Of a stretch of DNA of 64,000 bases, positions 24,906 through 33,378 are shown in pieces. Position numbers and translations under genes: made by a program. Numbering within the stretch: the first letter of the stretch is position 1; every line of letters begins with the position of its first letter. The notes beneath the pieces were generated by a model, which saw nothing but the letters and a program-made list of their open reading frames with translations, searched no databases and was not told where the DNA came from. Source of the stretch: Methylobacterium sp. C25 (GTDB lineage: Bacteria; Pseudomonadota; Alphaproteobacteria; Rhizobiales; Beijerinckiaceae); contig NZ_JAAUVI010000015.1 of the NCBI RefSeq assembly GCF_021352225.1, forward strand, positions 36,617 through 100,616. Direction: 5' to 3'.

Positions 24906-26003
24906 GTGAAGATCGCACTTCTCGCTCATCTCAAATATCCGATCGCGCAGCCCTTCGCTGGCGGCCTGGAGATGCAGACGCATCTGCTGGTTCGAGGTCT
25001 CCGAGAACGTGGCCACGACGTGGCTCTTTTCGCGTCGCAGGGGTCGGACGCAGCGCTCGAGCCCTGGACCGTTTGCGCTCCGACCGGCGAAGCCTTCGAC
25101 GACCCCGTCCGTGCTCTCGAAGTCGATGCCATCGAGTTCGCCACCTACTCGAATATCCTGGAGGCCGTCGGTACGGGCGACTTCGACCTTGTGCACAACA
25201 ATAGCCTGCACGACCTCCCATTCCGCGCGGTCCGGCATCTCGGCATACCGATGCTCACGGTGCTTCATACCCCCCCTTTCCCATCGCTCGTCGCTGGCGT
25301 TGAGGCGGCCGGCGCAGACATGACCTATGCCGTTGTCTCGCAGACCCTGGCGGCGAGTTGGCAGCCACATGTGTCCGATGCCTACGTCATCGGAAACGGC
25401 ATCGACCTGTCGACCTTTCGCTTCGAGGTGGAGGCCGCTCGGCCATCCTACGCCTTCTGGAGCGGTCGGATCGTGCCGGAAAAGGGTCTGCATCTGGCGA
25501 TCGATGCCGCCCGTCTCGAGGGGCTTCCCCTGGTCTTCGCCGGCCCGCGCACTGACGTCGCCTACTGGGCGGCCGAGATCGCGCCGCGGCTCGGCCCAGA
25601 CCTGACCGACCTCGGCCACCTCCCGCATGACGAGTTGGCCCGTTATCTCGGTCGGGCCTGCATCGCACTGGTAACGCCGCGCTGGGAGGAGCCGTTCGGC
25701 CTTGTCGTTGCCGAGGCTGTCGCTTGCGGCACGCCAGTGGCAGCTTTTGCTCGAGGCGCTCTGCCGGATCTCGTGACGCCCTCCTGCGGACGCTGCGCCC
25801 ACGCCGACGACGTCGAGGATCTCGCTCGCGCCATCCGCGAGGCGCGCCGGCTCGACCGATACTCCTGCCGAGCCTACGGTGAGGCACATTTCGACGCCGG
25901 GACCATGATCGACGCCTACGAAGCGCTCTACCGTACCGTCCTCGCCGCCTCGGATCGCGGAGCCGCAGACCCCGGCGAAGCACTCGACGCGGCAACGGTC
26001 TGA
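24906..26003 (+). CDS. glycosyltransferase family 4 (GT-B fold)
   Basis: 365 residues. The N-terminal acceptor lobe begins KIALLAHLKYPIAQPFAGGLE, the usual glycine-rich start of GT4, with LHTPPFP and a GNGIDLSTFR hinge. The C-terminal donor lobe has WSGRIVPEKGLHLAIDAA and the nucleotide-sugar site EEPFGLVVAEAVACGTPVAAFARGALPDLV (EPFGL...E). It transfers a hexose from an NDP-sugar, cytoplasmic face. GTG start; weak ribosome-binding site. It is first of three glycosyltransferases with gaps of 3 and -4 bases, so an operon. Confidence 0.92.
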   Translation: MKIALLAHLKYPIAQPFAGGLEMQTHLLVRGLRERGHDVALFASQGSDAALEPWTVCAPTGEAFDDPVRALEVDAIEFATYSNILEAVGTGDFDLVHNNSLHDLPFRAVRHLGIPMLTVLHTPPFPSLVAGVEAAGADMTYAVVSQTLAASWQPHVSDAYVIGNGIDLSTFRFEVEAARPSYAFWSGRIVPEKGLHLAIDAARLEGLPLVFAGPRTDVAYWAAEIAPRLGPDLTDLGHLPHDELARYLGRACIALVTPRWEEPFGLVVAEAVACGTPVAAFARGALPDLVTPSCGRCAHADDVEDLARAIREARRLDRYSCRAYGEAHFDAGTMIDAYEALYRTVLAASDRGAADPGEALDAATV

Positions 26004-26006
26004 AGG

Positions 26007-27095
26007 ATGGCCCATCGCAACGAGCCGGCGGTGGTTTGCGTGCCGGCGCGTGACGAAGTCGAGCGGCTTCCCCGTCTGATCCGGTCGCTCGCCGCACAGG
26101 AGTGCTATTCGGAGGCGGACCGTCTGCGCGTCGTGGTCGTGGCCAACAATTGCAGCGATGGGACGGTCCAGGCCGTCGAGACGATGATCGCCGGCAACGA
26201 GACGGCCTCCCTGGAGGTGCGTTTGATCGAGACCACCTTCGCCTCGCAGGCAGCCCATGTCGGCACCGCGCGCCGCCTCGCCCTCAACACCGGCGCAGAG
26301 TGGCTCGACGCGGACGGATGTGAGGACGGTGTTCTGCTGACGACGGATGCCGACGCGTGGCTACCTCTGACCTGGGTCGCCGCCAATCTAAGGGCGCTGG
26401 CCGCCGCCGAGATCGTCGGTGGTCGACTGGTCATCGCCTACGAGCGCGAGCCAGACCCGGCTGTCGCTCGGTTGAACGACAGGATCGAGCGCTACTGGCA
26501 GGCGGTGCGCGCCCTCGAAGAGCAGCTCGATCCGCCGGCACACGACCCTGCGCCGCGCCACGGCGATCATACCGGAGCGAGCCTCGCCCTGCGGGCCGAC
26601 CTCTATCGAGGCGTCGGGGGCCTGCCGCTGCTCGACCGGGGCGAGGACAACGCGCTGGTTGCTCGCGTGCAGGAGCAAGGGGGCCGCCTGCGACATTGCC
26701 CCGACGTCTTCGTTCGAGTCTCCGACCGGGCGGAAGGCCGGGCCAAGGGCGGCATGGCACCGGAGATGGCGCGACGTCGCCTCGCGGCGAGCTGTGAAGA
26801 TGCCTATCTGCTCCCCGCTACAGAACATTGGCACGGGCTCGTTTTGCGCCGCGCTGCCCTCCGGCGGTACTGGCCAGCGGCTGCGACTGCGCCCGGTTGG
26901 TCGGAGGTCGCCCGGCGGTTCGAATTGGGCGACGAGGATCACGCCGCCATCTCTCCCGGTTCCTGCGCGAACGCCATTGCCTTCGTCGAGCGCACCAGCC
27001 GGCGGCTCGAAGCCCGAACCGCCGAGCCACCGCTGCAGGATCTCGATGCGGCGTTGGCCAGCTTCGATAGGATGCTTGGAGAGGGGGCGCCATGA
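26007..27095 (+). CDS. glycosyltransferase family 2
   Basis: 362 residues with a GT-A fold N terminus: VVCVPARDEVERLPRLIRSLAAQ, VVVVANNCSDGTVQ and a DXD metal site TTDADAW near residue 115. A later HTGASLALRADLYRGVGGLP and GEDNALVARV supply the ED(N/D) acceptor motif. There are no membrane spans, so it works in the cytosol or loosely at the membrane. Its stop overlaps the next gene's ATG (ATGA). The donor sugar cannot be told from sequence. Confidence 0.88.
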   Translation: MAHRNEPAVVCVPARDEVERLPRLIRSLAAQECYSEADRLRVVVVANNCSDGTVQAVETMIAGNETASLEVRLIETTFASQAAHVGTARRLALNTGAEWLDADGCEDGVLLTTDADAWLPLTWVAANLRALAAAEIVGGRLVIAYEREPDPAVARLNDRIERYWQAVRALEEQLDPPAHDPAPRHGDHTGASLALRADLYRGVGGLPLLDRGEDNALVARVQEQGGRLRHCPDVFVRVSDRAEGRAKGGMAPEMARRRLAASCEDAYLLPATEHWHGLVLRRAALRRYWPAAATAPGWSEVARRFELGDEDHAAISPGSCANAIAFVERTSRRLEARTAEPPLQDLDAALASFDRMLGEGAP

Positions 27096-28237
27096 CCCGT
27101 CCGATCGGCATCTACGTCCACCACCATGGAGCCGGGCATTGGCAGCGCGCCTGTCGGATCGCGACCGCCCTGCGCAGACCCGTCACCCTGCTCGGCACCT
27201 TCAACGAACGGGATACGAAAGAGGCGCGCGTTCCACTCGTTGACCTGCCGGACGATCGTATCGTCGGCTTCGACGGCGATGACGGAGAGGCCGAACGTCC
27301 GGAGGCTCTGCATTACGCACCGCTCAACCATCCCGGCATACGCGAGCGCATGGCGAGGATCGCGGCCTGGATCGCGAAGGCCGATCCGGTTTTGGTGATC
27401 GTCGACGTCTCGGTCGAGGTCACTCTGCTGTGCCGTCTCTTGTCCGTGCCGACCGTGGTTGTGCGTCTTGCCGGTTCCCGGACAGACGCGCCTCATCTCG
27501 GGGCGTTTCGCGCGGCGACCCGCCTGATCGTACCCTATCCCGCCGCCCTCGATGCCGCCGACGTGCCGGAGTGGGTCCGCGCCAAGTCCTTCTTCTCAGG
27601 CTTTCTCGGGTCGTCCCCGGTCACGAAGGGCGCGGAAGACGGCCGCATCGTCGTCGTGTTCGGACAGGGCGGCCGCGGTGGCTGCATCAGGGATCTCGCC
27701 GCTGCTTCGCGGGCCATTCCCGATCGGACGTGGCATGTCCTAGGACCCGTCGAAGGCACGGATGACGGCACGCCGCTGCCGTCAAACCTGCACCTTCACG
27801 GCTGGGTCGAGGATGTCGACGCGCATCTGTCACAGGCATCGCTCGTCGTCGGAGGAGCCGGTGACGGCGTCGTCGCGGCCGTCGTCGCGGCGTCCAAACG
27901 GTTCATCTGCCTGCCCGAGCCGCGCCCCTACGGCGAACAAACCACCAAGGCCGACGCTTTGGCGAGCCTCGGCGCGGCAATCATTCATCACGGCTGGCCG
28001 AGTGCCGCGGCCTGGCCGGATCTCGTCCGCCAGGGGATGGCATTGGACGCTTCGCGGATCGCCAGTCTTGCCGACCCGGATGCGTTGGTACGGACCATCG
28101 CGGAGGTCGAGACCATGGCTCACGAGATCCAGGACGGGGCCGACCCAGCGCTTGAAACGAAGCCCGCTTCAGAATGCCCGCTCCGGAGGCAGCCGGGCCG
28201 CCGCGATCTCGTCCGAGGTCGGCGAGCGCAGGATTGA
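27092..28237 (+). CDS. glycosyltransferase with MurG-like GT-B fold
   Basis: 381 residues. The start IGIYVHHHGAGHWQRACRIATAL matches the GGTGGH-like entry loop of GT28/MurG relatives (HHGAGHWQR). The C-terminal half has VVVFGQGGRGG, LHLHGWVEDVDAHLSQASLVVGGAGDGV and CLPEPRPYGEQTTKADAL, the donor-binding region of that group. It probably adds a sugar to a lipid or soluble acceptor. Its last 69 bases overlap the end of the opposing glycosyltransferase gene tail to tail, tightly joining the two halves of the cluster. Confidence 0.8.
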   Translation: MTRPIGIYVHHHGAGHWQRACRIATALRRPVTLLGTFNERDTKEARVPLVDLPDDRIVGFDGDDGEAERPEALHYAPLNHPGIRERMARIAAWIAKADPVLVIVDVSVEVTLLCRLLSVPTVVVRLAGSRTDAPHLGAFRAATRLIVPYPAALDAADVPEWVRAKSFFSGFLGSSPVTKGAEDGRIVVVFGQGGRGGCIRDLAAASRAIPDRTWHVLGPVEGTDDGTPLPSNLHLHGWVEDVDAHLSQASLVVGGAGDGVVAAVVAASKRFICLPEPRPYGEQTTKADALASLGAAIIHHGWPSAAAWPDLVRQGMALDASRIASLADPDALVRTIAEVETMAHEIQDGADPALETKPASECPLRRQPGRRDLVRGRRAQD

Positions 28238-29020
28238 GAGGATGTCCTGTCGGTCCCAGGCGATCAGGCCGCGTTCGGCGAACGCTTCGAGCCAACCCTC
28301 CATCGGCCAGATGCCGTGACGTGCCTGGAAGCGGCGAGCGCTCCGGATGATGTCCGAAAAGTGCTGGAGCGGCGGATCGCAGGATGGATGGTGCTGATGC
28401 CATGCGCGCGGCCCACCGGCGAAAAGCACGGGTACGCCGTTTGCCTTTGCCCTGAAGGCGAAGTCGGTATCCTCGGCCCCGTAGCCATCGAACCCATCGT
28501 CGAAGCCACCGAGACGATCGAAGGTTGCTGAGCGGACCGCAAAGGCGAGCGACCAGAACAGCCCCGGTTTCTCTGCCGGAACGACGCCGCGCTTCGGAAA
28601 CCGACGCACCGGATGCGGACGACCGAGCTGGTCGAGGTGTTCCGCCGTCCATCCGTTGGCAACCGCGCCCGCCGGTAGGTAGCGGACCTCGCAGCAGACG
28701 AGTCCATCCTTCTTGGTCGCGGCTTCACTGAAGCCGGCAACGAGATCGGCTGACGGGATGCAGTCGACGTCGAGGAAGACGAGCATGTCACCGGAAGCTG
28801 CGGCGCGTCCCGCGTTGCGTGCGGCAGCAAGCGGCAGTCCTTCGGTCTGCAGGTCGATCCGACGCAAGGCAAAGCCGGTGCCGGGCAAAGGAGCCGCGTC
28901 ACCGCCCATCTCGACGACGATGCATTCGGCCGGTCCTGAACCCCGTGAGAGTCCTTCCAGAAGCCGAAGAAGGTGCGCGCGGCGCCCTTTGTTGATCGTC
29001 ACGACGCTGACGGCGGTCAT
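28169..29020 (-). CDS. glycosyltransferase family 2 (chondroitin-synthase-like C terminus)
   Basis: 283 residues. TAVSVVTINKGRRAHLLRLLEGL opens the GT-A fold, MLVFLDVDCIPS holds the DXD-type DVD near residue 93, and the galactosyltransferase-type C-terminal region has GLFWSLAFAVRSATFDRLGGFDDGFDGYGAEDTDFAFRA. The ATG overlaps the methyltransferase stop by four bases, which fixes the start. It is the last gene of the leftward operon 31506-28169. Confidence 0.9.
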   Translation of the reverse strand: MTAVSVVTINKGRRAHLLRLLEGLSRGSGPAECIVVEMGGDAAPLPGTGFALRRIDLQTEGLPLAAARNAGRAAASGDMLVFLDVDCIPSADLVAGFSEAATKKDGLVCCEVRYLPAGAVANGWTAEHLDQLGRPHPVRRFPKRGVVPAEKPGLFWSLAFAVRSATFDRLGGFDDGFDGYGAEDTDFAFRAKANGVPVLFAGGPRAWHQHHPSCDPPLQHFSDIIRSARRFQARHGIWPMEGWLEAFAERGLIAWDRQDILSILRSPTSDEIAAARLPPERAF

Positions 29021-29622
29021 GGGCGCGCCGCTTCCACGCCGGTTCTTCGGAGCACATCGATGCGATAGCCATCCTTGCGCGATTGGTCTTCGAGCGTGGC
29101 GAAGGCGGACGCTGTCTCGATGAAGCCGTCGGCGGCCTCGTCTCCGGTGAGCGGGTAGTCGGTCTCGCCGAGATAATGGACCAGCACGACGTCGCCGCCT
29201 GGGAGCAGCGAACCCTCGACGCGGGCTACCAGCAGGGCGAGATCGGCACGGTCGAGGTAGTAGACGACCTCCGACAGCAGGATGAGATCGAAGCGATCGT
29301 CCGGCCACTCGCTGGGCACTGTGGCGAGCTGGAAGCGTATGTGATCGAGACTGGCGCACATCCTCCTTGCGCTCTCTAGGACGGACGGCACAACATCTAG
29401 CGCCGTGAGCTTCTCGCATCGATTTGCCAGCTGTCGCGTCAACACGCCGATCGAGCAGCCGACCTCCAGCACGGATGCGTATCGGTCACGCGGCAGGCTT
29501 GCGAGCGTCGCCGCGTACTTCTCGTGCTCGTAGCCGCTCGTGGCGAAGCGCCACGGGTCTGGATCGTCGGCATACATTCCGGAGAAGTACTCGGGAGATA
29601 GCGAAGTCGGATGTCGGCTCAT
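29017..29622 (-). CDS. SAM-dependent methyltransferase (NodS-like)
   Basis: 201 residues. YFSGMYADDPDPWRFATSGYEHEKYAATLA is the opening shared with the NodS/class I methyltransferase group, followed by the SAM motif SVLEVGCSIGVLTRQLA and the acidic LTALDVVPSVLESAR. In rhizobia NodS N-methylates the deacetylated glucosamine of Nod factors. Here the gene is coupled by four-base overlaps to a PIG-L deacetylase upstream and a glycosyltransferase downstream, so N-methylation of a freshly deacetylated amino sugar is a reasonable inference, not shown. Confidence 0.88.
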   Translation of the reverse strand: MSRHPTSLSPEYFSGMYADDPDPWRFATSGYEHEKYAATLASLPRDRYASVLEVGCSIGVLTRQLANRCEKLTALDVVPSVLESARRMCASLDHIRFQLATVPSEWPDDRFDLILLSEVVYYLDRADLALLVARVEGSLLPGGDVVLVHYLGETDYPLTGDEAADGFIETASAFATLEDQSRKDGYRIDVLRRTGVEAARP

Positions 29623-30356
29623 GCGGACATCGCGATGAAGGGTTCGTAGGGTCCGCAGAGTCTGTCGATCATAGCGGGTTCCAGACGGAAGCCGCCCGGA
29701 TCGTCGGCGATGAGCGCCGTGGTCTGTGAGGCGTGCGCCGCAACGGCCTGCCGCTTCGCCTCGATCGCTCCGGTCACGTCGAGACGCACTCCCCTTGGTG
29801 GGGCCCCGACATCAGCCTCTGCCGGCAGGGTGTGGCCCCATACTGGATACGCGAAGATGCGAACTCCGACGAGCCGGGGGCGGGCCAAGGCGACGATCGC
29901 GGCGGCCGCCTGGTGATCGCAGTGGGGATCACGGCCCCAGGTCACGCAGACCGCGCCGGCTCCGCAGGCGTGAGCCGCCTCGACGATCGATCCAGCGGCG
30001 GCTTCGGCTTGCGGGCCTTTGCTCGGTACCCCGGCGTCCGGCAAGCGCAGGAAGCGCACAGCATCGGAGGCGAGGCCCAATTCGGCTACCGCCGCCAGGG
30101 TCTCGACCTCGCGGAGAGCCCGAAGGCGCTCCGGCGGATAAAGGAGGGAGTGTGTGTGGGAGCCGCAGCCGTCGCTCAGCACCACCAGCCGGACAGGGCG
30201 GTTGGCCGCCGAGGCCAGCGTGATCAAGCCACCGCATCCGAGACTCTCGTCGTCGGGGTGCGGCGCGACGACGACCAGGCCGCCACGGTCGAGAATTGCA
30301 TCGAGCGAAGCGACGGGTAACCGATCCAGGGTTGCAAAGAAGGCGTCGGCGCGCAT
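29619..30356 (-). CDS. PIG-L-family deacetylase (LmbE-like)
   Basis: 245 residues. The zinc site is HPDDE (His33, Asp35, Asp36, Glu37) in VVVAPHPDDESLGCGG. A downstream GRDPHCDHQAA supplies the second His pair. These enzymes remove N-acetyl groups from GlcNAc-containing glycans or related conjugates. The ATG at 30356 lies four bases past the acyl-CoA dehydrogenase stop; the frame is open further upstream but that would overlap the previous gene. Its place before a NodS-like methyltransferase suggests deacetylation then N-methylation. Confidence 0.92.
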   Translation of the reverse strand: MRADAFFATLDRLPVASLDAILDRGGLVVVAPHPDDESLGCGGLITLASAANRPVRLVVLSDGCGSHTHSLLYPPERLRALREVETLAAVAELGLASDAVRFLRLPDAGVPSKGPQAEAAAGSIVEAAHACGAGAVCVTWGRDPHCDHQAAAAIVALARPRLVGVRIFAYPVWGHTLPAEADVGAPPRGVRLDVTGAIEAKRQAVAAHASQTTALIADDPGGFRLEPAMIDRLCGPYEPFIAMSA

Positions 30357-30360
30357 CCCG

Positions 30361-31506
30361 TCAGAGTTTCTGCCAGAGCGCGTGGAAGGCTCCCGCCTCA
30401 TTAAGAACGTAGCCGGCCGCCGAGGCCAAGGCGTGGTCGGGCGCCGGCTGACGCAGATAGGTAGCGAGGTCGCGAACGCGGCGTTCCAGCGGATGCGTCT
30501 CGAGGAAGCCCGACAGACCCACGGAGCGCTGAGCCAGCTCGATCACGTCCAGCCCCGATCGCTCGACGGCGCCTCGTGCGAGATTGACGTAGGCAATGGC
30601 GGCCTCCGGATCGGCCTCCGCCGCGGCGGCAGCTTCGGCTGCCCGCGCGACGAAGAGCCGTGCCGTTTCGACCCGCGTCGCCGCCTCACCAAGCCGGGCA
30701 CGCTGATGAGGATCGCCACCGCGATCTGTCGTGACAAGATGGATGCGAAGCGCCTCGAACACGGCGGCGATACCGCCACACTGCACAGCGAGGAAGCGCC
30801 AGGCGCCGCATGAGAAGAACGGCTGGCGCATGTAGTCGTCGGGCTCGCCGACCATCGCCCCGACATCGAGCTGCAATCCAGAGAAGTCCACGGTGCCGGT
30901 TGCAGTCGCCCGCATCCCCTGGGCCCGCCAGGTTTCAGTCTCGGCGCGTACGCCCGGTTCGAGCGGCACGATCAACATCAGGCGCCGCCCGTCATCGATC
31001 CGCGCCGTGACCAGGGGACGCGTGACATGACCCGCGCCAGAGGCGAAGCATTTGGACCCGGCGAGCTCCAGTGCTCCGCCATGCCGCGTCATCGACAAAC
31101 TGCCTTGAGCAGGCTCGGTATTCCAGACGCCGAAGAGATGGCCCGCCTTCGCGTCAGCCGACACCTGCTTTCGTGTTTCCGCGTTTCCGTATCGCAGCGC
31201 GAGGGCGAGCGCATTCACATGGCCCTCGTAGAGCCGTCCCATGACGAGGCTGCCGCGTCCGACAAGGTACAGCACGTCGCGCAAAGCTGCGGTCTCGCTC
31301 GCCTCGCAGAGGTTCGCCCCTCCAAGTTCGATGGGCAGCGGAGCCGTCAGAAGCCCGTTTCGGCGGAAGTGCTCAAATGCATGCGTAGGGAAGGCGTCAT
31401 GGCAATCGAGATCATTGTCGAGCGTCGCCGCAGCAGCGACGACGGATTCAGTGTCGGCGAGGGTGGAAGACGTCGTCGTCGGCGCCTCTTCAAAATAAGC
31501 AAGCAT
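30361..31506 (-). CDS. acyl-CoA dehydrogenase-family protein
   Basis: 381 residues. An all-alpha N-terminal domain contains FRRNGLLTAPLPIELGGA. The middle beta domain has LFGVWNTEP and LAGSKCFASGAGHVTRPLVTA. The C-terminal alpha domain has VTTDRG then LFVARAAEAAA and AYVNLARGAVERSGLDVIELAQRSVGLSGF. These are ACAD-like, but the usual catalytic Glu of fatty-acid dehydrogenases is not obvious, so it could be an N-oxidising or acyl-modifying relative. It is the first gene of the operon with deacetylase, methyltransferase and glycosyltransferase, which argues against ordinary beta-oxidation. Confidence 0.82.
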   Translation of the reverse strand: MLAYFEEAPTTTSSTLADTESVVAAAATLDNDLDCHDAFPTHAFEHFRRNGLLTAPLPIELGGANLCEASETAALRDVLYLVGRGSLVMGRLYEGHVNALALALRYGNAETRKQVSADAKAGHLFGVWNTEPAQGSLSMTRHGGALELAGSKCFASGAGHVTRPLVTARIDDGRRLMLIVPLEPGVRAETETWRAQGMRATATGTVDFSGLQLDVGAMVGEPDDYMRQPFFSCGAWRFLAVQCGGIAAVFEALRIHLVTTDRGGDPHQRARLGEAATRVETARLFVARAAEAAAAAEADPEAAIAYVNLARGAVERSGLDVIELAQRSVGLSGFLETHPLERRVRDLATYLRQPAPDHALASAAGYVLNEAGAFHALWQKL

Positions 31507-31537
31507 CGTCGGGAAAGGATCGCTCTGCTGGCCGAGT

Positions 31538-31585
31538 CAGCTCGGCTTCGCGGGAGAACGCGGCGTGAGCCATGAATTGTTCCGC
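31538..31585. repeat. dispersed repeat G, copy 1
   Basis: CAGCTCGGCTTCGCGGGAGA, then ACGCGGCGTGAGCCATGAATTGTTCCG, resembles 47543-47590 (CAGCTCGGCTTCACAGGAAA, then ACGCACTTCAAGCCATGGATTGCCC). Here it lies just upstream of the acyl-CoA dehydrogenase gene. It is part of the 900-base gap 31507-32406, which otherwise contains repeat F copy 1 and a gene remnant but no intact gene. Confidence 0.45.
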
Positions 31586-31885
31586 TCCGGGCGAGATCGG
31601 TGATCAGTGTTGCGACTCGACGTTCATCGCCTGCGAGCGGTCGGCGCCGCGATCTCTTTGAATTGCGAGCGAACCCTCTCGTGAGTGCGTCATCGCGCGC
31701 ATTATGGACGTGTTCGTTGCCAGCGCGCCGCGGAAGCGGTGGTGCCCCCTGTCGAATAGCCGATGCGCGACCGGCCGGAGGACGCTAATCGTCTTGCGGC
31801 CGGTCCATGCTCAATTTCTCTAGTGCGTGGCTGCTGCAGCGCTCCGGGACGACGGAGGTCCAACCGTCGCGCGAGGATGAAGACG

Positions 31886-31977
31886 TTGATCGGTACGGCG
31901 ATGTCGGGTCACTTCCAAAAATCGCAATCACGTCTCGTTGATATTCACGGAGAATATGACATCGCATCTATTGGAGC
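31886..31977. repeat. dispersed repeat F, copy 1
   Basis: About 92 bases similar to 46723-46814; both contain GATCGGTACGGCGA, GCAATCACGTCTCGTTGATA and GACATCGCATC. This copy has TTGATATTCACGGAGAATAT where the other has an EcfG-type -35 (CGAAC), so the promoter appears lost here. Confidence 0.65.
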
Positions 31978-32014
31978 CCGCGACGCTTCGCGCCGTCGGC
32001 GCGGCCGCGACAGC

Positions 32015-32220
32015 AAGAACTGCGTGCGGCCGAGCTCGACCATATGGCCGAATGCATCCTGCAGAGTCGCAAGCCGCATACTCCCGGCGAGGAGGGCCTG
32101 CAAGACCAGATGCTGATGGAAGCAATCTACGAAAGCGCCAAGACTGGTGCGCCGGTAAAACTGAAGGCGTCGGACACGCTCGACGCGTTCCGAGGGACCC
32201 CGCTGTCTGACGAAGAATAG
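32015..32220 (+). pseudogene. 3' fragment of the glucose-fructose oxidoreductase-like gene
   Basis: This copies the last ~200 bases of the gene at 55260-56558. From 32032 the two align without gaps to 32254, with about ten mismatches over some 220 bases counted by eye, continuing past the stop into the trailer. The reading frame is still open to TAG at 32218-32220 (…DAFRGTPLSDEE), but the catalytic domain is absent and no start is present. It is a duplicated gene end, direct with respect to the intact copy. Confidence 0.85.
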
Positions 32221-32406
32221 ACAAGCAGGCGTTGCCCGTATCCCTCGCGATCAATCCAGCGACGGGCATCGTCCCTTTTCATGCCGCCGCAGATCTCCTC
32301 GCATCGGGAACGCTGAGGAGTTCGGTCAGGCCGCTCGTTGTTGTTTTGCCGGGAACTCTGACTGGGGCTGCCTGATTGCCCCGGCTCAATGAACCGGAGG
32401 AAACAC

Positions 32407-32784
32407 ATGAAATCGGCTTTCGCCGCGAGCGCCCTCGCGCTTCTGATGTCTCTGTCTGTCGCTACGGCCGCTCCCTGCAATACCGGTTCGACGAAAGGCA
32501 AAACTCCAGAAAATTCTGCCTCGAACGACAAGAGTTCGGCCACTGACAAGTCGAGCAAGAACGAAGCTGGCGGTCAGCAGCCGGCGTCGCCTGGCACTGT
32601 CGGCGCAATGAACAACGCCGGTGCGAGCCAAGGCGTGGGCCAGCAAGCTTCGACCGACAAGAGCAAGGAAGATCCTGCTTCGAAGAATACGGCGGGCGGC
32701 AATCAACCGGCGTCCCCAGGCACTGTCGGCGCCATGAATAACGCTGGCGCCGCCCAGGGCGTCGGCAAGGACGATGGCTGCTGA
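32407..32784 (+). CDS. small secreted low-complexity protein with two repeats
   Basis: 125 residues. A signal peptide (MKSAFAASALALLMSLSVATA) ends near residue 21. The mature part is rich in Ser, Lys, Asn and Asp, with two copies of GG-QPASPGTVGAMNNAGA followed by QGVG (residues about 55-80 and 97-121), and ends DDGC. It is predicted disordered and periplasmic. GGAGG precedes the ATG at 32407, and a rho-independent-type hairpin follows the stop. The family is not recognised; 46850 encodes a similar short secreted Gly/Pro/Asn-rich protein. Confidence 0.75.
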   Translation: MKSAFAASALALLMSLSVATAAPCNTGSTKGKTPENSASNDKSSATDKSSKNEAGGQQPASPGTVGAMNNAGASQGVGQQASTDKSKEDPASKNTAGGNQPASPGTVGAMNNAGAAQGVGKDDGC

Positions 32785-32810
32785 CCATCGCTTGCAGCGC
32801 ATGAGAGTGT

Positions 32811-32841
32811 GAAGCCCGCTCGGTTCGCCGCGGCGGGCTTC
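32811..32841 (+). terminator. intrinsic terminator-like hairpin
   Basis: GAAGCCCGC and GCGGGCTTC form a 9-bp stem around a 13-base loop, followed by TTCGTTC. It lies 27 bases after the stop of the small secreted protein. Confidence 0.65.
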
Positions 32842-32885
32842 TTCGTTCGCGGACAATACTCTTGGTTTTGTGCCTTCCTACCGGG

Positions 32886-32910
32886 CGAACTGACCGGATC
32901 CGGCCGGGTT
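32886..32910 (+). promoter_or_regulatory. candidate EcfG-type promoter
   Basis: CGAAC, 16 bases, GGTT. The -10 box is about 50 bases before the TTG start at 32961. Confidence 0.5.
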
Positions 32911-32960
32911 GCCGGAGACAGCCTCCGATGAAGGCTGGTGCGTCATACGAGGAGGAAACC

Positions 32961-33233
32961 TTGCCCCAGTCCAACGACGAGATGCCGCGTCGCACCGAGG
33001 ACAGCGATCCGAATGATGAGCAGCAGCATCCCGGCCTGCATACGCCCGTGGGCAGCGGAGCCCAACGCATTCAAAGCGACCGGGATGTCGAGGCTGACGA
33101 GAACGTCACCGTGCCCAGGCGATCGCAAGAGACGCCTCCCGAGACCAGTGGACCGACGGCACCCTCGTCGGTCGATCGGGAGCGGACCGAGAAGCCGTCC
33201 GACAATCGCAAAGGTGGATACGGCGCCGGTTGA
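32961..33233 (+). CDS. small hydrophilic stress-type protein
   Basis: 90 residues if it starts at TTG 32961, which follows a strong GAGGAGGAAACC ribosome-binding site; no ATG fits as well. It is very polar and acidic with HPGLHTPVGSGAQRIQSD in the middle and a GGYGAG tail, likely disordered. No family is recognised. The upstream EcfG-like promoter suggests induction in general stress. A YghA-type SDR follows 145 bases later. Confidence 0.6.
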   Translation: MPQSNDEMPRRTEDSDPNDEQQHPGLHTPVGSGAQRIQSDRDVEADENVTVPRRSQETPPETSGPTAPSSVDRERTEKPSDNRKGGYGAG

Positions 33234-33378
33234 TAGGGCAACCACGGCCAATCCCGCTTGAGGGCAGCAGGCGCGTCGGCCCATTGACACCCACACAGTC
33301 CGACAGCGGCGTGATCTTTTGGTGCGCCGTTCGGTTGCCCGCAGGACGGCGCGTCTTGGCCGTTCGGAGGACAGCGAC

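Noticed and set aside
24204..26258. 684-codon leftward frame across the cytochrome b561 and GT4 genes
   Set aside because: It crosses the real divergent gene pair in another frame; no recognisable protein and no promoter.
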